From Rhodococcus sp. 06-235-1A (GTDB lineage Bacteria > Actinomycetota > Actinomycetes > Mycobacteriales > Mycobacteriaceae), in contig NZ_NOYI01000020.1 in the NCBI RefSeq assembly GCF_002258785.1, positions 104,773 through 168,772 on the forward strand: 64,000 nucleotides of DNA, in the 5' to 3' direction. The position numbers and the translations under genes were made by a program. This document shows positions 47,258 through 55,982 of this stretch, in pieces. Every line of letters starts with the position of its first letter. Positions within the stretch are counted from its first letter, which is position 1. A model generated the notes under the pieces. That model had not been told where the DNA came from and made no database searches. It saw only the letters and a program-made list of their open reading frames with translations.

Positions 47258-48709
47258 TTATCGCTGCGTCGGGCTCGAGCCCTCCGCGGGCGCTGCGAGC
47301 GCGGTCAGGAAGGAGCGGGCCCAGCGATCGACGTCGTGGGCGAGAACCTGCCTGCGCATGGCGCGCATGTGCCGCTTACCCGACTCGGGTTCCTGCTCCA
47401 ACGCGCCGATGATCGCGTCCTTCACACTGTCCAGGTCGTGTGGGTTGCACAGGTACGCCTGGCGCAGTTCGGCTGCAGCACCGGTGAATTCGCTCAGTAC
47501 CAATGCGCCGCCCAGGTCGCTGCGGCAGGCCACGTACTCCTTGGCGACGAGGTTCATGCCGTCGCGCAGCGGAGTGACCAGCATGACGTCGGCCGCGACG
47601 AAGTACGCCAGCAGGTCGTCGCGGGGGATCGGTCGATGCAGGTAGTGCACCACCGGATGGCCGACCTGGCCGTATTCGCCGTTGATGCGGCCCACCTGCT
47701 GCTCGATTTCGCCGCGCATCGCGACATAGCTCTCGACGCGTTCACGGCTGGGCGTCGCCAATTGCACGATGACGTTCTCGGCGGGATCGACGCGGCCCTC
47801 TTCCAGCAATTCGCGGAAAGCGTTGAGCCGGACGTCAATTCCCTTGGTGTAGTCCAGGCGATCGACGCCGAGCATGATGCGCTTGGGGTTGCCGAGATCT
47901 TTGCGGAGTTGCTTCGCGCGATCACGGACCGCCTTGGAGCGAGACTTGGTGTCGAGGTCGCCCGAGTCGATGGAGATCGGGAAGGCCCCGACGCGCACGG
48001 TCCGGAAGCCGACCTGTACGACGCCGAGCTTGGACCGCACTCCGACGGTTCCACGAGATGTGGTTCCCCCGGCGAGGCGTCGGGCAAGGTAGAGGAAGTT
48101 CTGGGCACCGCCGGACAGATGGAAGCCGATGAGGTCGGCACCGAGCAGTCCTTCGACGATCTCGGTGCGCCACGGCATCTGCATGAACAGCTCGATCGGC
48201 GGGAACGGGATGTGCAGGAAGAACCCGATGGTCAGATCGGGGCGCAGCATCCGCAGCATCTTCGGGACGAGCTGGAGCTGGTAGTCCTGGATCCAGACCG
48301 TCGCGCCCTGTGCCGCCGCCTCGGATGTCTTCTCGGCGAAGCGACGGTTCACCTCGACGTAGGCGTTCCACCAGTCGCGGTCGTACTCGGGTTTGACGAT
48401 GACGTCGTGGTAGAGCGGCCACAGGGTGGCGTTGGAGAAGCCCTCGTAGTACTGGGTGTATTCCTTCTCGCTGATCGGCACCGGCCGCAGCTGCAGGTCG
48501 TCCTCGACGAACGGCTCGACATCGACATCGGACACACCGACCCATCCCACCCAGGCACCCTTGTTGGCGCGCAGGATCGGCTCGAGGGCGGTGACCAACC
48601 CGCCGGGGCTTCGCTTCCATCGCGTGCTTCCGTCCGGAAGCTTTTCCAGATCGACCGGCAACCTGTTGGCTACGACGACGAAATCCGAACCCTGCGAGGC
48701 GTCAGCCAC
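47258..48709 (-). CDS. otsA: Trehalose-6-phosphate synthase (GT20)
   Basis: A 483-residue GT20 enzyme making trehalose 6-phosphate from UDP- or ADP-glucose and glucose 6-phosphate. Family blocks are [14 protein letters not shown], the glycine-rich [74 protein letters not shown] and [17 protein letters not shown] 57-residue gene lies 52 bases upstream on the same strand. No otsB is present in the window. Confidence 0.97.
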   Translation of the reverse strand: MADASQGSDFVVVANRLPVDLEKLPDGSTRWKRSPGGLVTALEPILRANKGAWVGWVGVSDVDVEPFVEDDLQLRPVPISEKEYTQYYEGFSNATLWPLYHDVIVKPEYDRDWWNAYVEVNRRFAEKTSEAAAQGATVWIQDYQLQLVPKMLRMLRPDLTIGFFLHIPFPPIELFMQMPWRTEIVEGLLGADLIGFHLSGGAQNFLYLARRLAGGTTSRGTVGVRSKLGVVQVGFRTVRVGAFPISIDSGDLDTKSRSKAVRDRAKQLRKDLGNPKRIMLGVDRLDYTKGIDVRLNAFRELLEEGRVDPAENVIVQLATPSRERVESYVAMRGEIEQQVGRINGEYGQVGHPVVHYLHRPIPRDDLLAYFVAADVMLVTPLRDGMNLVAKEYVACRSDLGGALVLSEFTGAAAELRQAYLCNPHDLDSVKDAIIGALEQEPESGKRHMRAMRRQVLAHDVDRWARSFLTALAAPAEGSSPTQR

Positions 48710-48761
48710 AACTGTCCAATCCGCTTGTAGATCCCTGGGGAAACAGCCCTGCGAAAACCTG

Positions 48762-48935
48762 TCAGTCGGTCTTCGCTACGGGGTCTATACCCAGCATCGA
48801 CAACAACATGCGGCATTCGTCCGCATCGGTCGCGTAGGCGGCGACGACGCGCTGAGCCTGGCTGGCCGTCTCGTACTCGAGTGGGACGATGTCTTCGTCG
48901 GCGATGTCGTTGTCGGTCGATGTCTTCGCAGGCAT
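48762..48935 (-). CDS. Small acidic protein upstream of otsA (57 residues)
   Basis: A short frame from ATG 48935 with a GGAGA site 6 bases upstream: [20 protein letters not shown], then [20 protein letters not shown], ending [17 protein letters not shown]. It is acidic and probably a helical hairpin with a single Cys. It is in tandem with otsA (52-base gap), so it may be part of the same transcript. I do not know a family. Codon use (strong third-position G/C) and the ribosome site support it as real. Confidence 0.6.
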   Translation of the reverse strand: MPAKTSTDNDIADEDIVPLEYETASQAQRVVAAYATDADECRMLLSMLGIDPVAKTD

Positions 48936-49039
48936 GGTGTTCTCCGTACTCTCTACTGGACTTACGTGGCGTTCCTGGCCACGACTCTATGTAAATGTGG
49001 CACCCCATCGCCAGTTCCCGATGCCATAGGCTGCAGCAA

Positions 49040-50788
49040 ATGACCGATTCTGTACCGCTCCGCCATGCTCGAACGGTGGTGGAGGCCCCTCCACCGGCCA
49101 CCGGCTCCGCAATTCTCCGCCGCACCGTACGACGGCATCGTGCCCGCTTGATCGGCTCGTCGATGCTGTTCGGGGTACATCAACTGTGCGAAACGATGGT
49201 CCCGGTGGCCATCGGTCTCATCGTCTCGCGGGCCATCGACACCGGCGACGTCATGGCGATGATCATCTCGCTCGTCGGGCTGGCGGCCCTGTTCGTCACC
49301 CTGTCGTACGCGTGGCGCATCGGAGCTCGCATCATCGTCGTCGCCATCGAGCGGGAGGCGCACCTGGTGCGCGTCGAGGTGGCCGGACGAGTCCTCGATC
49401 CCCGGGGTGTGCGGACCGAGCTGTCGGCGGGGGAGCTGCTGACGGTGTCGACCTCCGATGCCGAGAAGGAGTCGTGGATTCTCGATCTGATCGCCCGGGT
49501 GTTCGCGTCGGCGGTGGCTGTCATCGCGTCGGCGGTGGCGTTGCTGGTCATCGACATTCCCCTCGGCCTGGCCGTCGTCATCGGTACCCCTGTCATCCTG
49601 ATCGCGCTGCAGCGCCTCGCTCCACTGCTCACTCGTGCCGCCACCGCGCAGCAGGCCGAGATCGCCGGGGTATCGGGGATGGCCACCGATCTGGTGAGCG
49701 GAGTACGGCCCCTGCGCGGTATCGGGGCCGAGAATGCCGCGACCGAGCGATTCGTGACGTCGAGCCGAACGGCGTTGGGGGCAACGCTGAAGCTGGCCCG
49801 CGCCAACAACGTCTATCAGGGCCTGGCTGCGGCGGTCAACGCGCTGCTTGCCGTCGGAATTGCCGGGACCGCAGGGTGGTTCGCGCTGCAGGGCCGCATT
49901 TCGGTCGGCGAGTTGATCACCGTCATCGGCTTGTCCCAGTTCGTCATCGAACCTCTCACCGGGTTGTCGAAGATCCCCGGAGTGGTGGCGATGGTGCGCG
50001 GATCCGCTGATCGGCTCGCCCTCGTCCTCGGCGCGGAACACGTCCTACCGCAGTCGGAGTCCGCGGTTCCGATCGACACGGACCTCGCTGTCGACGAGGT
50101 TCGGTTCCGATCGCTCGACGGCCTCGCCTTCCGGGCCGCACCGGGTGAGATGCTCGGAGTGGTCGCCTACCGGCCGCAGGACGGCGAAGCGCTCGCCGCA
50201 CTGCTGTCCGGCCAGATCTCCGAGTCCGACTACACCGGCTCGGTTCGAGTCGGCGGCATCCGGACAGGAGAGATCGACCTCCGACGCGCCCGCGAGACCG
50301 TCCTCGTCGAGCCGCACCTCACCGACCTGTTCGCCGGCACCGTCCGCAGCAACGTCACCGCCGGGCGCGAGCGGCCCGACGCCGAACTCGACCGAGTACT
50401 GCAGGCATCCGCGGCCACCGACGTCGTCGAATTGCACGAGGCCGGCCTCGACCACGCCGTCACCGACCGTGGAGCAAGCCTGTCCGGCGGGCAACGTCAG
50501 CGAGTCGCCTTGGCGCGGGCGCTGTCGGTCGACGCGCCGGTCCTGGTGTTGCACGACCCCACCACGGCTGTCGACGCCGTCACCGAACACGCCATCGCTC
50601 GCGGTATCGCCGAACTTCGGCACACCGGAAATGGCTCGCAGACAACCATCCTCATCACCACCAGCCCTGCGCTGCTGTCGGTGACCCATCGTGTTCTCGT
50701 CGTCGACGGCGGACGCGTCGTTGCCGAGGGAACACACCACGATCTCGCGTCCTCGGATGCGCAATACAGGGAGACGGTGCTGCGATGA
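49040..50788 (+). CDS. ABC exporter half-transporter 1 (degenerate Walker A/B, intact signature)
   Basis: A 582-residue fused membrane-plus-ATPase protein with six N-terminal helices. In the ATPase domain the P-loop position reads GEMLGVVAYRPQDGEAL (about 368-384), with no GxxGxGK(S/T). The signature LSGGQRQRVALARAL (about 480-494) is perfect. The Walker B region reads VLVLHDPTTAVD (about 500-511), with the Asp-Glu pair changed to His-Asp. It therefore cannot bind ATP normally by itself but supplies a working signature to its partner. ATG 49040 is chosen as the start of the family-like N-terminus. The stop overlaps the next start (ATGA). Confidence 0.9.
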   Translation: MTDSVPLRHARTVVEAPPPATGSAILRRTVRRHRARLIGSSMLFGVHQLCETMVPVAIGLIVSRAIDTGDVMAMIISLVGLAALFVTLSYAWRIGARIIVVAIEREAHLVRVEVAGRVLDPRGVRTELSAGELLTVSTSDAEKESWILDLIARVFASAVAVIASAVALLVIDIPLGLAVVIGTPVILIALQRLAPLLTRAATAQQAEIAGVSGMATDLVSGVRPLRGIGAENAATERFVTSSRTALGATLKLARANNVYQGLAAAVNALLAVGIAGTAGWFALQGRISVGELITVIGLSQFVIEPLTGLSKIPGVVAMVRGSADRLALVLGAEHVLPQSESAVPIDTDLAVDEVRFRSLDGLAFRAAPGEMLGVVAYRPQDGEALAALLSGQISESDYTGSVRVGGIRTGEIDLRRARETVLVEPHLTDLFAGTVRSNVTAGRERPDAELDRVLQASAATDVVELHEAGLDHAVTDRGASLSGGQRQRVALARALSVDAPVLVLHDPTTAVDAVTEHAIARGIAELRHTGNGSQTTILITTSPALLSVTHRVLVVDGGRVVAEGTHHDLASSDAQYRETVLR

Positions 50789-52533
50789 CCACCCCCGAAC
50801 TCCTTCCGATCGCCACCGGAGCACGGTCCGGGAGGTGGCTGCTCGAACAGCTGAAACTACGGCGGGCGCGGACGGCGGTGACGCTGCTCCTCGGTGCAAT
50901 TGCCGCAGCGATGTCGTTGGTGCCGGTCTATGTTCTCGGGGTCTTGGTCGACCGCGTCCGCGGTGGAGCCGATACCTCGACGATCATCGGGGTCGTCGTC
51001 GTGATCTCGGTGGCGGCAGTCATCGGTGGCATCGTCACCGGCTTCAGCGGCTACCTCATCAGCACCCTCGGCGAGGGAATCCTGGCTTCGTTGCGCGAGG
51101 CGGTCGTTCGTCGTGCGCTGCATCTGCCGGTGGCCACCTTGGAGCGAGTGGGCAAGGGCGACTTGCTCTCTCGGGTTGGCGATGACATCGCAGTGATGGC
51201 GAAGTCGATCGGTGAAGTGATTCCGCAGCTCGTCGGCGCATTCCTGCTCGTGTGCCTGAGCATGATCACCATGCTCGGCATCGACTGGCGTCTCGGCCTC
51301 GCAGGGCTGGTCGCGTTGCCGATGTACATCCTTGCGCTGCGGTGGTATCTGCCGCGTTCGGCACCGATGTACGCGGCCGAACGCGTCGCGATGGGGGAGC
51401 GTGCGCAGTCGTTCGTCAGCAGCATGCAGGGCGCAAAGACGGTGCGCGCGTACGGACTCGAGTCTGCCCATCTGAGCGACATCGATCGGTCGTCGGCCAA
51501 GGCCCGCGACATCGGCGTCGACGTGTTCCGGTTGTTCACCCGATTCGGATCGCGGAGCAATCGCGCCGAGTGCGTCGGACTCTCGGTGATCCTGCTCGCC
51601 GGATTCCTGCTCGTGCGAGGTGATTACGTCACCGTCGGCGAGACGACGGCCGCAGCCCTGCTGTTTCATCGCCTGTTCAATCCGATCGGAACATTGCTGT
51701 TCACGTTCGACGACATCCAGTCTGCCGGTGCGTCGTTGGCCCGCCTGGTCGGCGTCGTCGACATCCCCGACGAGCGACCCGTCGGCGACGGTTCCGTGCC
51801 CACCGACGCCACCCTGGACGTCACCGATCTGCGGCACGAGTACGAGTCCGGCCACGAGGTGCTGCACGGCGTGAACCTGCGGGTCGGTGCCGGCGAGACC
51901 GTGGCACTCGTCGGATCCACCGGCGCAGGAAAATCCACGATCGCAGCTATCGCGGCCGGTTCGATGGCGTCGACGTCGGGGGCGGTCCGCGTCGGCGGCG
52001 CAACGCTGGACGCGCTCGGTAGTGAGGGCCTACGGCGACACGTCGCAATCGTGAGTCAGGAAGTGCACGTCTTCGCCGGCCGGTTGATAGACGACGTGCG
52101 GTTGGCCGCGCCGGACGCCGAACGCGCCGACGTCGAATCAGCGTTGCGAACCGTCGGGGCGTGGGGGTGGGTCGAGGCGCTCGAAGACGGACTCGATACC
52201 GCCGTCGGCGAGGGCGGCCACCAGTTGACCGCGGCACAATCGCAGCAATTGGCCTTGGCGCGTTTGGTTCTCGCCGATCCCGCCGTCGCCGTGCTGGACG
52301 AGGCCACCGCAGAAGCGGGCAGTTCCGGTGCACGTGATCTCGAGGCCGCCGCCGAGGCGGCCACGAAGGGACGCAGCACGTTGATCGTCGCGCACCGCCT
52401 GACGCAGGCCGCTGCGGCCGATCGCGTGGTGGTTCTCGAACACGGCAGAATTCTGGAGCAGGGTCCGCACGAGGAGCTGGTCGCGGCCGGTGGACGGTAC
52501 GCACAGCTGTGGGAGGCGTGGCAGGGGCGCTGA
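50785..52533 (+). CDS. ABC exporter half-transporter 2 (intact Walker A/B, degenerate signature)
   Basis: A 582-residue half-transporter. Walker A is canonical (LVGSTGAGKST, about 374-384) and Walker B is canonical (VAVLDEATAEAG, about 500-511). The signature is lost: HQLTAAQSQQLALARLVL replaces LSGGQ. It pairs with the upstream subunit, so one composite ATP site is complete and the other has neither P-loop nor signature. Heterodimeric exporters with one weak site are common in Firmicutes and Actinobacteria. The transported substrate is unknown. Confidence 0.9.
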   Translation: MTTPELLPIATGARSGRWLLEQLKLRRARTAVTLLLGAIAAAMSLVPVYVLGVLVDRVRGGADTSTIIGVVVVISVAAVIGGIVTGFSGYLISTLGEGILASLREAVVRRALHLPVATLERVGKGDLLSRVGDDIAVMAKSIGEVIPQLVGAFLLVCLSMITMLGIDWRLGLAGLVALPMYILALRWYLPRSAPMYAAERVAMGERAQSFVSSMQGAKTVRAYGLESAHLSDIDRSSAKARDIGVDVFRLFTRFGSRSNRAECVGLSVILLAGFLLVRGDYVTVGETTAAALLFHRLFNPIGTLLFTFDDIQSAGASLARLVGVVDIPDERPVGDGSVPTDATLDVTDLRHEYESGHEVLHGVNLRVGAGETVALVGSTGAGKSTIAAIAAGSMASTSGAVRVGGATLDALGSEGLRRHVAIVSQEVHVFAGRLIDDVRLAAPDAERADVESALRTVGAWGWVEALEDGLDTAVGEGGHQLTAAQSQQLALARLVLADPAVAVLDEATAEAGSSGARDLEAAAEAATKGRSTLIVAHRLTQAAAADRVVVLEHGRILEQGPHEELVAAGGRYAQLWEAWQGR

Positions 52534-52629
52534 GCCGAAGCTTCCGAACTTGTCGGTGGTGCAACGCATCATCTCTTCGTGTGATCAAGTTCCTCGAATC
52601 GTCGGGGAGCCAGGACAGACGGGGAGAGC

Positions 52630-53601
52630 ATGTACCAAACAAGGTCGGGGACCAGACTGTCTTTGCCGGCGTCGACTTTCATCACCCTGTGGCTCGTGAC
52701 TCTGATCGGATGGGTGGGAGTTTTCGGATCTACCCTTGTGGTTGGAGCGGTACTGCTGATCTTGGCCACGGGTAACAGCGACGTTGCCCAGAAAGTACTC
52801 GATTTCGGACCACTTTTGCCGATGTCGGCGGTGGTGCTCGTGGTGACACTGACGTGGCTTCTGTATCTGCAGAGCTTGGAGGTGATGAAGCTGTCGCGCG
52901 TCGGCGTGACCACAATTCCATCGGAAGCTCTCCGATCACGGTGGGGTTCCTCGACGTTGGGATGGTTGGTATCGCTGATGGTGTGCGCCGTCTGTGCAAA
53001 GGGTGTGGGGACGCAGTCCTTCTGGTTTGTCGACTTTTCAGTTTTGGCTATCGCAACCGTTACGGGTCTGTGGTGTGGGTATCGGAGCACGCGCGGGTTG
53101 TCAAAGACACACAGAAGAGCGATGAGCGCACCGCCCCTGTTCGTCGATGGAATTCTCTCCGGGCGGCCCGACAGCGCCACAGACAGTTCAATGTGGAAAA
53201 AGCTTGGGCCGGATTGGGTCAATCCACAGTCCATCGTGCGGTCGGACGCTGCCATCCGTTTCGCTGACGCAGCCGATGATCGATCAGGTTCCCTGTCGAT
53301 TGTGGGGCGTTGGATTCCGCTTCCGATTGTTGGTTTCATTGCAACCTCGTTCATTTGGATGGCTGATCCGGGTCGGTCGCCTGCTTCCGTGGCGGTGCCT
53401 ATGGCTTTGCTCGGCATCGTGTCGATCGGCTACTTGGTCGAACGTCGCGCGATTCGACTCGATCGTCTGGCAGGGGAGTATCGCGAACGAGCCCGGAAAA
53501 TTCTCGATAAGGCTCCGGGCAGCGGTGCTCCGATTTCGTTATGGGTTGCGAACAGGCGGCGGACCCGTGGAGTCTCACGCCGACCTATGGTCCGAGTCTG
53601 A
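52630..53601 (+). CDS. Polytopic membrane protein of unknown function
   Basis: A 323-residue protein with about six membrane helices (two near 18-48 and 66-86, two near 110-150, two near 228-272). Cytoplasmic loops carry STRGLSKTHRRAMSAPPLFVDGIL and a basic C-terminus with VERRAIRLDRLAGEYRERARKIL. Its base composition is visibly less GC-rich in places (AAATTCTCG, TTTCATTG) than that of its neighbours, which could mark acquired DNA. I recognise no family. It follows the ABC exporter by 96 bases in the same direction. Confidence 0.6.
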   Translation: MYQTRSGTRLSLPASTFITLWLVTLIGWVGVFGSTLVVGAVLLILATGNSDVAQKVLDFGPLLPMSAVVLVVTLTWLLYLQSLEVMKLSRVGVTTIPSEALRSRWGSSTLGWLVSLMVCAVCAKGVGTQSFWFVDFSVLAIATVTGLWCGYRSTRGLSKTHRRAMSAPPLFVDGILSGRPDSATDSSMWKKLGPDWVNPQSIVRSDAAIRFADAADDRSGSLSIVGRWIPLPIVGFIATSFIWMADPGRSPASVAVPMALLGIVSIGYLVERRAIRLDRLAGEYRERARKILDKAPGSGAPISLWVANRRRTRGVSRRPMVRV

Positions 53602-53673
53602 TACCGAAGCCCTGGACCGGTGTGACAGGGCTTCCTTGCTGCCGGGCGCGCGCGGAGTGGCATTAGTCATTTG

Positions 53674-53681
53674 CCTATAGG
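53674..53681 (+). promoter_or_regulatory. CCTATAGG palindrome in the TetR promoter
   Basis: A perfect 8-bp palindrome within TTTGCCTATAGGTATTAG, flanked by direct repeats CATTAG (53661) and TATTAG (53682), 46 bases before the TetR start. The AT-rich island suggests a promoter with a self-regulatory operator. Confidence 0.4.
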
Positions 53682-53726
53682 TATTAGTTTCGGTTACGGT
53701 CTTCTCGAACGGAGGAGGAGGCCGGC

Positions 53727-54293
53727 ATGGCACGCGCAGGATTGACCGCGCAGCGCATCGTTGCAGCAGGAGCGGATCTGGCCGACGAGGTCGGCTTCGA
53801 TCGCGTGACTGCCAGCGAGTTGGCGCGACGCTTCGACGTCAAGGTGGCGAGCCTGTATTCGCATCTGAAGAACTCGCACGAGTTGAACGTCGGAATCGCG
53901 TTGCTGGCGTTGGAGGAACTGGCCGACCGGGTGTCGGAGGCTCTCGCAGGCCGGGCGGGCAGAGACGCATTGGTGGCCGTCGCGAACGCATATCTCGACT
54001 ACTCGCGCGAGCACCCGGGTCGCTATGCGGCGACGCAGTTTCCGCTCGATCACCAGACCGCGATCAACAGCGCTGGGGTGCGTCATTCGGCGATGATGAA
54101 GGCGATCCTGCGAGGGTACGACCTCGGCGAAGAGGATCAGGTGCACGCAGTTCGATTGCTCGGCAGTGTCTTTCACGGCTACGCCAGCCTCGATGCGGCC
54201 GGCTCGTTCGCGCACAGTGCACCCGACTCGCAGCAGTCGTGGACACGCATCCTCGACGGAATCGACACACTCTTACAGCACTGGAGGCAGTGA
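53727..54293 (+). CDS. TetR family transcriptional regulator
   Basis: A 188-residue TetR protein. The N-terminal helix-turn-helix lies in LTAQRIVAAGADLADEVGFDRVTASELARRFDVKVASLYSHLKNSHEL. The C-terminal domain (HPGRYAATQFPLD ... LLGSVFHGYASLDAAGSF) belongs to the WHG-type group. A GGAGGAGG site precedes the ATG. The FBP-domain gene follows within 2 bases of its stop, so the pair is an operon, probably self-regulated. Confidence 0.88.
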   Translation: MARAGLTAQRIVAAGADLADEVGFDRVTASELARRFDVKVASLYSHLKNSHELNVGIALLALEELADRVSEALAGRAGRDALVAVANAYLDYSREHPGRYAATQFPLDHQTAINSAGVRHSAMMKAILRGYDLGEEDQVHAVRLLGSVFHGYASLDAAGSFAHSAPDSQQSWTRILDGIDTLLQHWRQ

Positions 54294-54295
54294 TC

Positions 54296-54784
54296 ATGGA
54301 ACCGATCTCCGAACGCGACATCAGGTCGTCGTTCGTCAACTCGTCCAAGGGTGACGCCGGTCGGCTCTCCCTTCCCGAGATGTTCGACGCGGTGCCGTGG
54401 GACGACCTCGACTTTCTCGGCTGGACCGACCCCAAGCTCGCCGGCAGGAGCTATATCGTCGTTCCTTCGGGGGATGGTCTGCGCGGAATCGCGTTGCGCT
54501 ACAAGCCGGGTGGGCCCCGTACTGCGCAGATGTGCAGCATCTGCCTCACGACGCATGCCAACGGCGGAGTGTCGCTGATGGCTGCCGCCAAGGCGGGCGA
54601 ATCCGGCAGGCGCGGCAACACGGTGGGTACCTACATCTGCTCGGACCTTGCCTGCTCGCTCTACGCGCGAAAGAAGAAGACCCCGGCGTTGGGTCGTCAG
54701 TTCAAGGAAGATTTCGATGTCGAGACCCGCACCGCGGCAGTCGAAGACAACGTCGCTGCGTTTCTCGGCCGCGTCCTCGACTGA
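54296..54784 (+). CDS. FBP/FusB-type EF-G-binding protein with treble-clef zinc finger
   Basis: A 162-residue protein from ATG 54296. It shows the FBP domain: N-terminal helices (ISERDIRSSFVNSSKGDAGRL) and a C-terminal four-cysteine zinc finger, Cys80-x2-Cys83 (MCSICLTTH) and Cys115-x4-Cys120 (YICSDLACSLYARKKK). Proteins of this fold (FusB, FusC) bind elongation factor G and free it from fusidic-acid-stalled ribosomes. Whether this actinobacterial version does the same is inference. It is co-transcribed with the TetR regulator. Confidence 0.8.
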   Translation: MEPISERDIRSSFVNSSKGDAGRLSLPEMFDAVPWDDLDFLGWTDPKLAGRSYIVVPSGDGLRGIALRYKPGGPRTAQMCSICLTTHANGGVSLMAAAKAGESGRRGNTVGTYICSDLACSLYARKKKTPALGRQFKEDFDVETRTAAVEDNVAAFLGRVLD

Positions 54785-55552
54785 TCAACTGATGGTGTGT
54801 ACTCGGATTCCGGTGTCTTCGGGCTCGACGTCGTCACGCAGCACGAATTGCCTGTCGTAGTCGCCGCCGTTCTGGGTGCGGTAGGGGATGGGCCTGTCGG
54901 TGGGCAGGCCCTTCACACGCTGTAGTAGCTCTGATTCTGCTGCAGCGTAATCGGTTTCGGTCATCCGGTCAGCACTTGCCACGAGAACCGGCGGCAGTAC
55001 GGACATCCCGGTGTAGAACAGGATGCCGTGCTGGATGGGGTACAGCATCTCGTCCAGATCGCCGTTGATGCCGCGTGGGGAGACGGTGTGTTCGCTGCCG
55101 CCCATGCTGACGACGACCATTGCGCGCTTTCCGGCGAGCATGCCGTCGCCGTAGCGCCGCGAGCGGCCGTCGGATGTTCTGATGCCGTATCCGAATCCCT
55201 CGACGAGCACGCGATCCACCCAGCCCTTCATGATCGCGGGCATCGAGAACCACCACAGCGGAAACTGCAAAACGACGGCGTCGGCACGTAGTAACTTCTG
55301 TTGCTCGGCCACGATGTCCGGGGTCTGTGTGCCGGACGCGAGGGCGGTGCTGGATGCGGTTGCCACCTGGAATCGCTCGGTCGGATCGTGGTCGTAGTCC
55401 TCGGGCCGGACAACCGGATTCCACTGCATTGCATAGAGATCCGATTGCTCGACGGTGTGGCCGTCAGTGTGGAGTTGTCTCAGGGCTGCGTCGCGCAGGG
55501 AGCCGTTGAGTGATCGGGCGTCTGGATGGGCGTAGACCCACAGGATGTTCAT
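54785..55552 (-). CDS. NAD(P)H:quinone oxidoreductase, flavodoxin-like fold
   Basis: A 255-residue Flavodoxin_2 family protein. The phosphate-binding N-terminus is MNILWVYAHPDARSLNGSL, and LQFPLWWFSMPAIMKGWVDRVLVEGFGYG is the hallmark FMN/FAD region of NQO1/MdaB-type quinone reductases. It performs two-electron reduction of quinones or nitro compounds with NAD(P)H. It is convergent with the FBP gene. An 18-bp-stem hairpin lies about 100 bases upstream. Confidence 0.88.
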   Translation of the reverse strand: MNILWVYAHPDARSLNGSLRDAALRQLHTDGHTVEQSDLYAMQWNPVVRPEDYDHDPTERFQVATASSTALASGTQTPDIVAEQQKLLRADAVVLQFPLWWFSMPAIMKGWVDRVLVEGFGYGIRTSDGRSRRYGDGMLAGKRAMVVVSMGGSEHTVSPRGINGDLDEMLYPIQHGILFYTGMSVLPPVLVASADRMTETDYAAAESELLQRVKGLPTDRPIPYRTQNGGDYDRQFVLRDDVEPEDTGIRVHTIS

Positions 55553-55655
55553 GCTCTCGATCGTGGGCCACGTCGCTGTTCGGAACCAGTGGCCTGAAAG
55601 CCAACATGTGAAAGATATCGGCCAAGAGGGTCGCTGCGCTCCCTCGTGCGCTCCC

Positions 55656-55699
55656 TCGTGCGCGTTTTGCGTATCCAGGCCTACGCAAAACGCGCACGA
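55656..55699. repeat. Perfect 18-bp hairpin element, copy 1
   Basis: TCGTGCGCGTTTTGCGTA pairs perfectly with its complement around an 8-base loop (TCCAGGCC). It is preceded by CGCTGCGCTCCCTCGTGCG, also seen before copy 2. It lies 8 bases past the stop of the small membrane gene at 55707. Confidence 0.8.
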
Positions 55700-55706
55700 C
55701 CCGAGT

Positions 55707-55886
55707 TCAACTACGTCGGCTCGATCGTTGCGGCCGTAGCGTCATGAAGAGCCAGGCCGCTGCAGCGACGATGGCGATTCCCCAGCCTGTGATGCCGGCC
55801 CAGGGCAAGTCCAGCCGCGGGACGGCAAGAACGCCGAAGATCACCAGGGTCGCGAATATCGGCGAGAGTGTGCGCTTGTCCTTCAT
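55707..55886 (-). CDS. Small two-helix membrane protein (59 residues)
   Basis: A frame from ATG 55886: MKDKRTLSPIFATLVIFGVL, then AVPRLDLPWAGITGWGIAIV and AAAAWLFMTLRPQRSSRRS. Two hydrophobic helices are separated by a short polar turn, with a basic C-terminus; the start has a weak upstream purine stretch. It is a plausible small integral membrane protein with no family I can name. It is bracketed by two copies of the same hairpin element (55656 and 55913), which is odd for so small a gene. Confidence 0.6.
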   Translation of the reverse strand: MKDKRTLSPIFATLVIFGVLAVPRLDLPWAGITGWGIAIVAAAAWLFMTLRPQRSSRRS

Positions 55887-55912
55887 GGGTCGAGGTTATT
55901 CGCTGCGTTCCC

Positions 55913-55955
55913 TCGTGCGTGTTTGCGTAGCTGGAGATACGCAAAACGCGCACGA
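55913..55955. repeat. Hairpin element, copy 2
   Basis: The right arm TACGCAAAACGCGCACGA is identical over 18 bases to copy 1. The left arm has one deletion and one substitution, and the loop (GCTGGAGA) differs but is also 8 bases. The preceding CGCTGCG(T/C)TCCCTCGTGCG is shared, so homology extends beyond the palindrome. Confidence 0.8.
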
Positions 55956-55982
55956 CGAAATCGCACGTGACAGGATTCGGCC

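Noticed and set aside
47042..48730. 562-residue open frame opposite otsA
   Set aside because: otsA is unmistakable on the other strand; the antisense protein is low-complexity and Asp/Val/Arg-rich.
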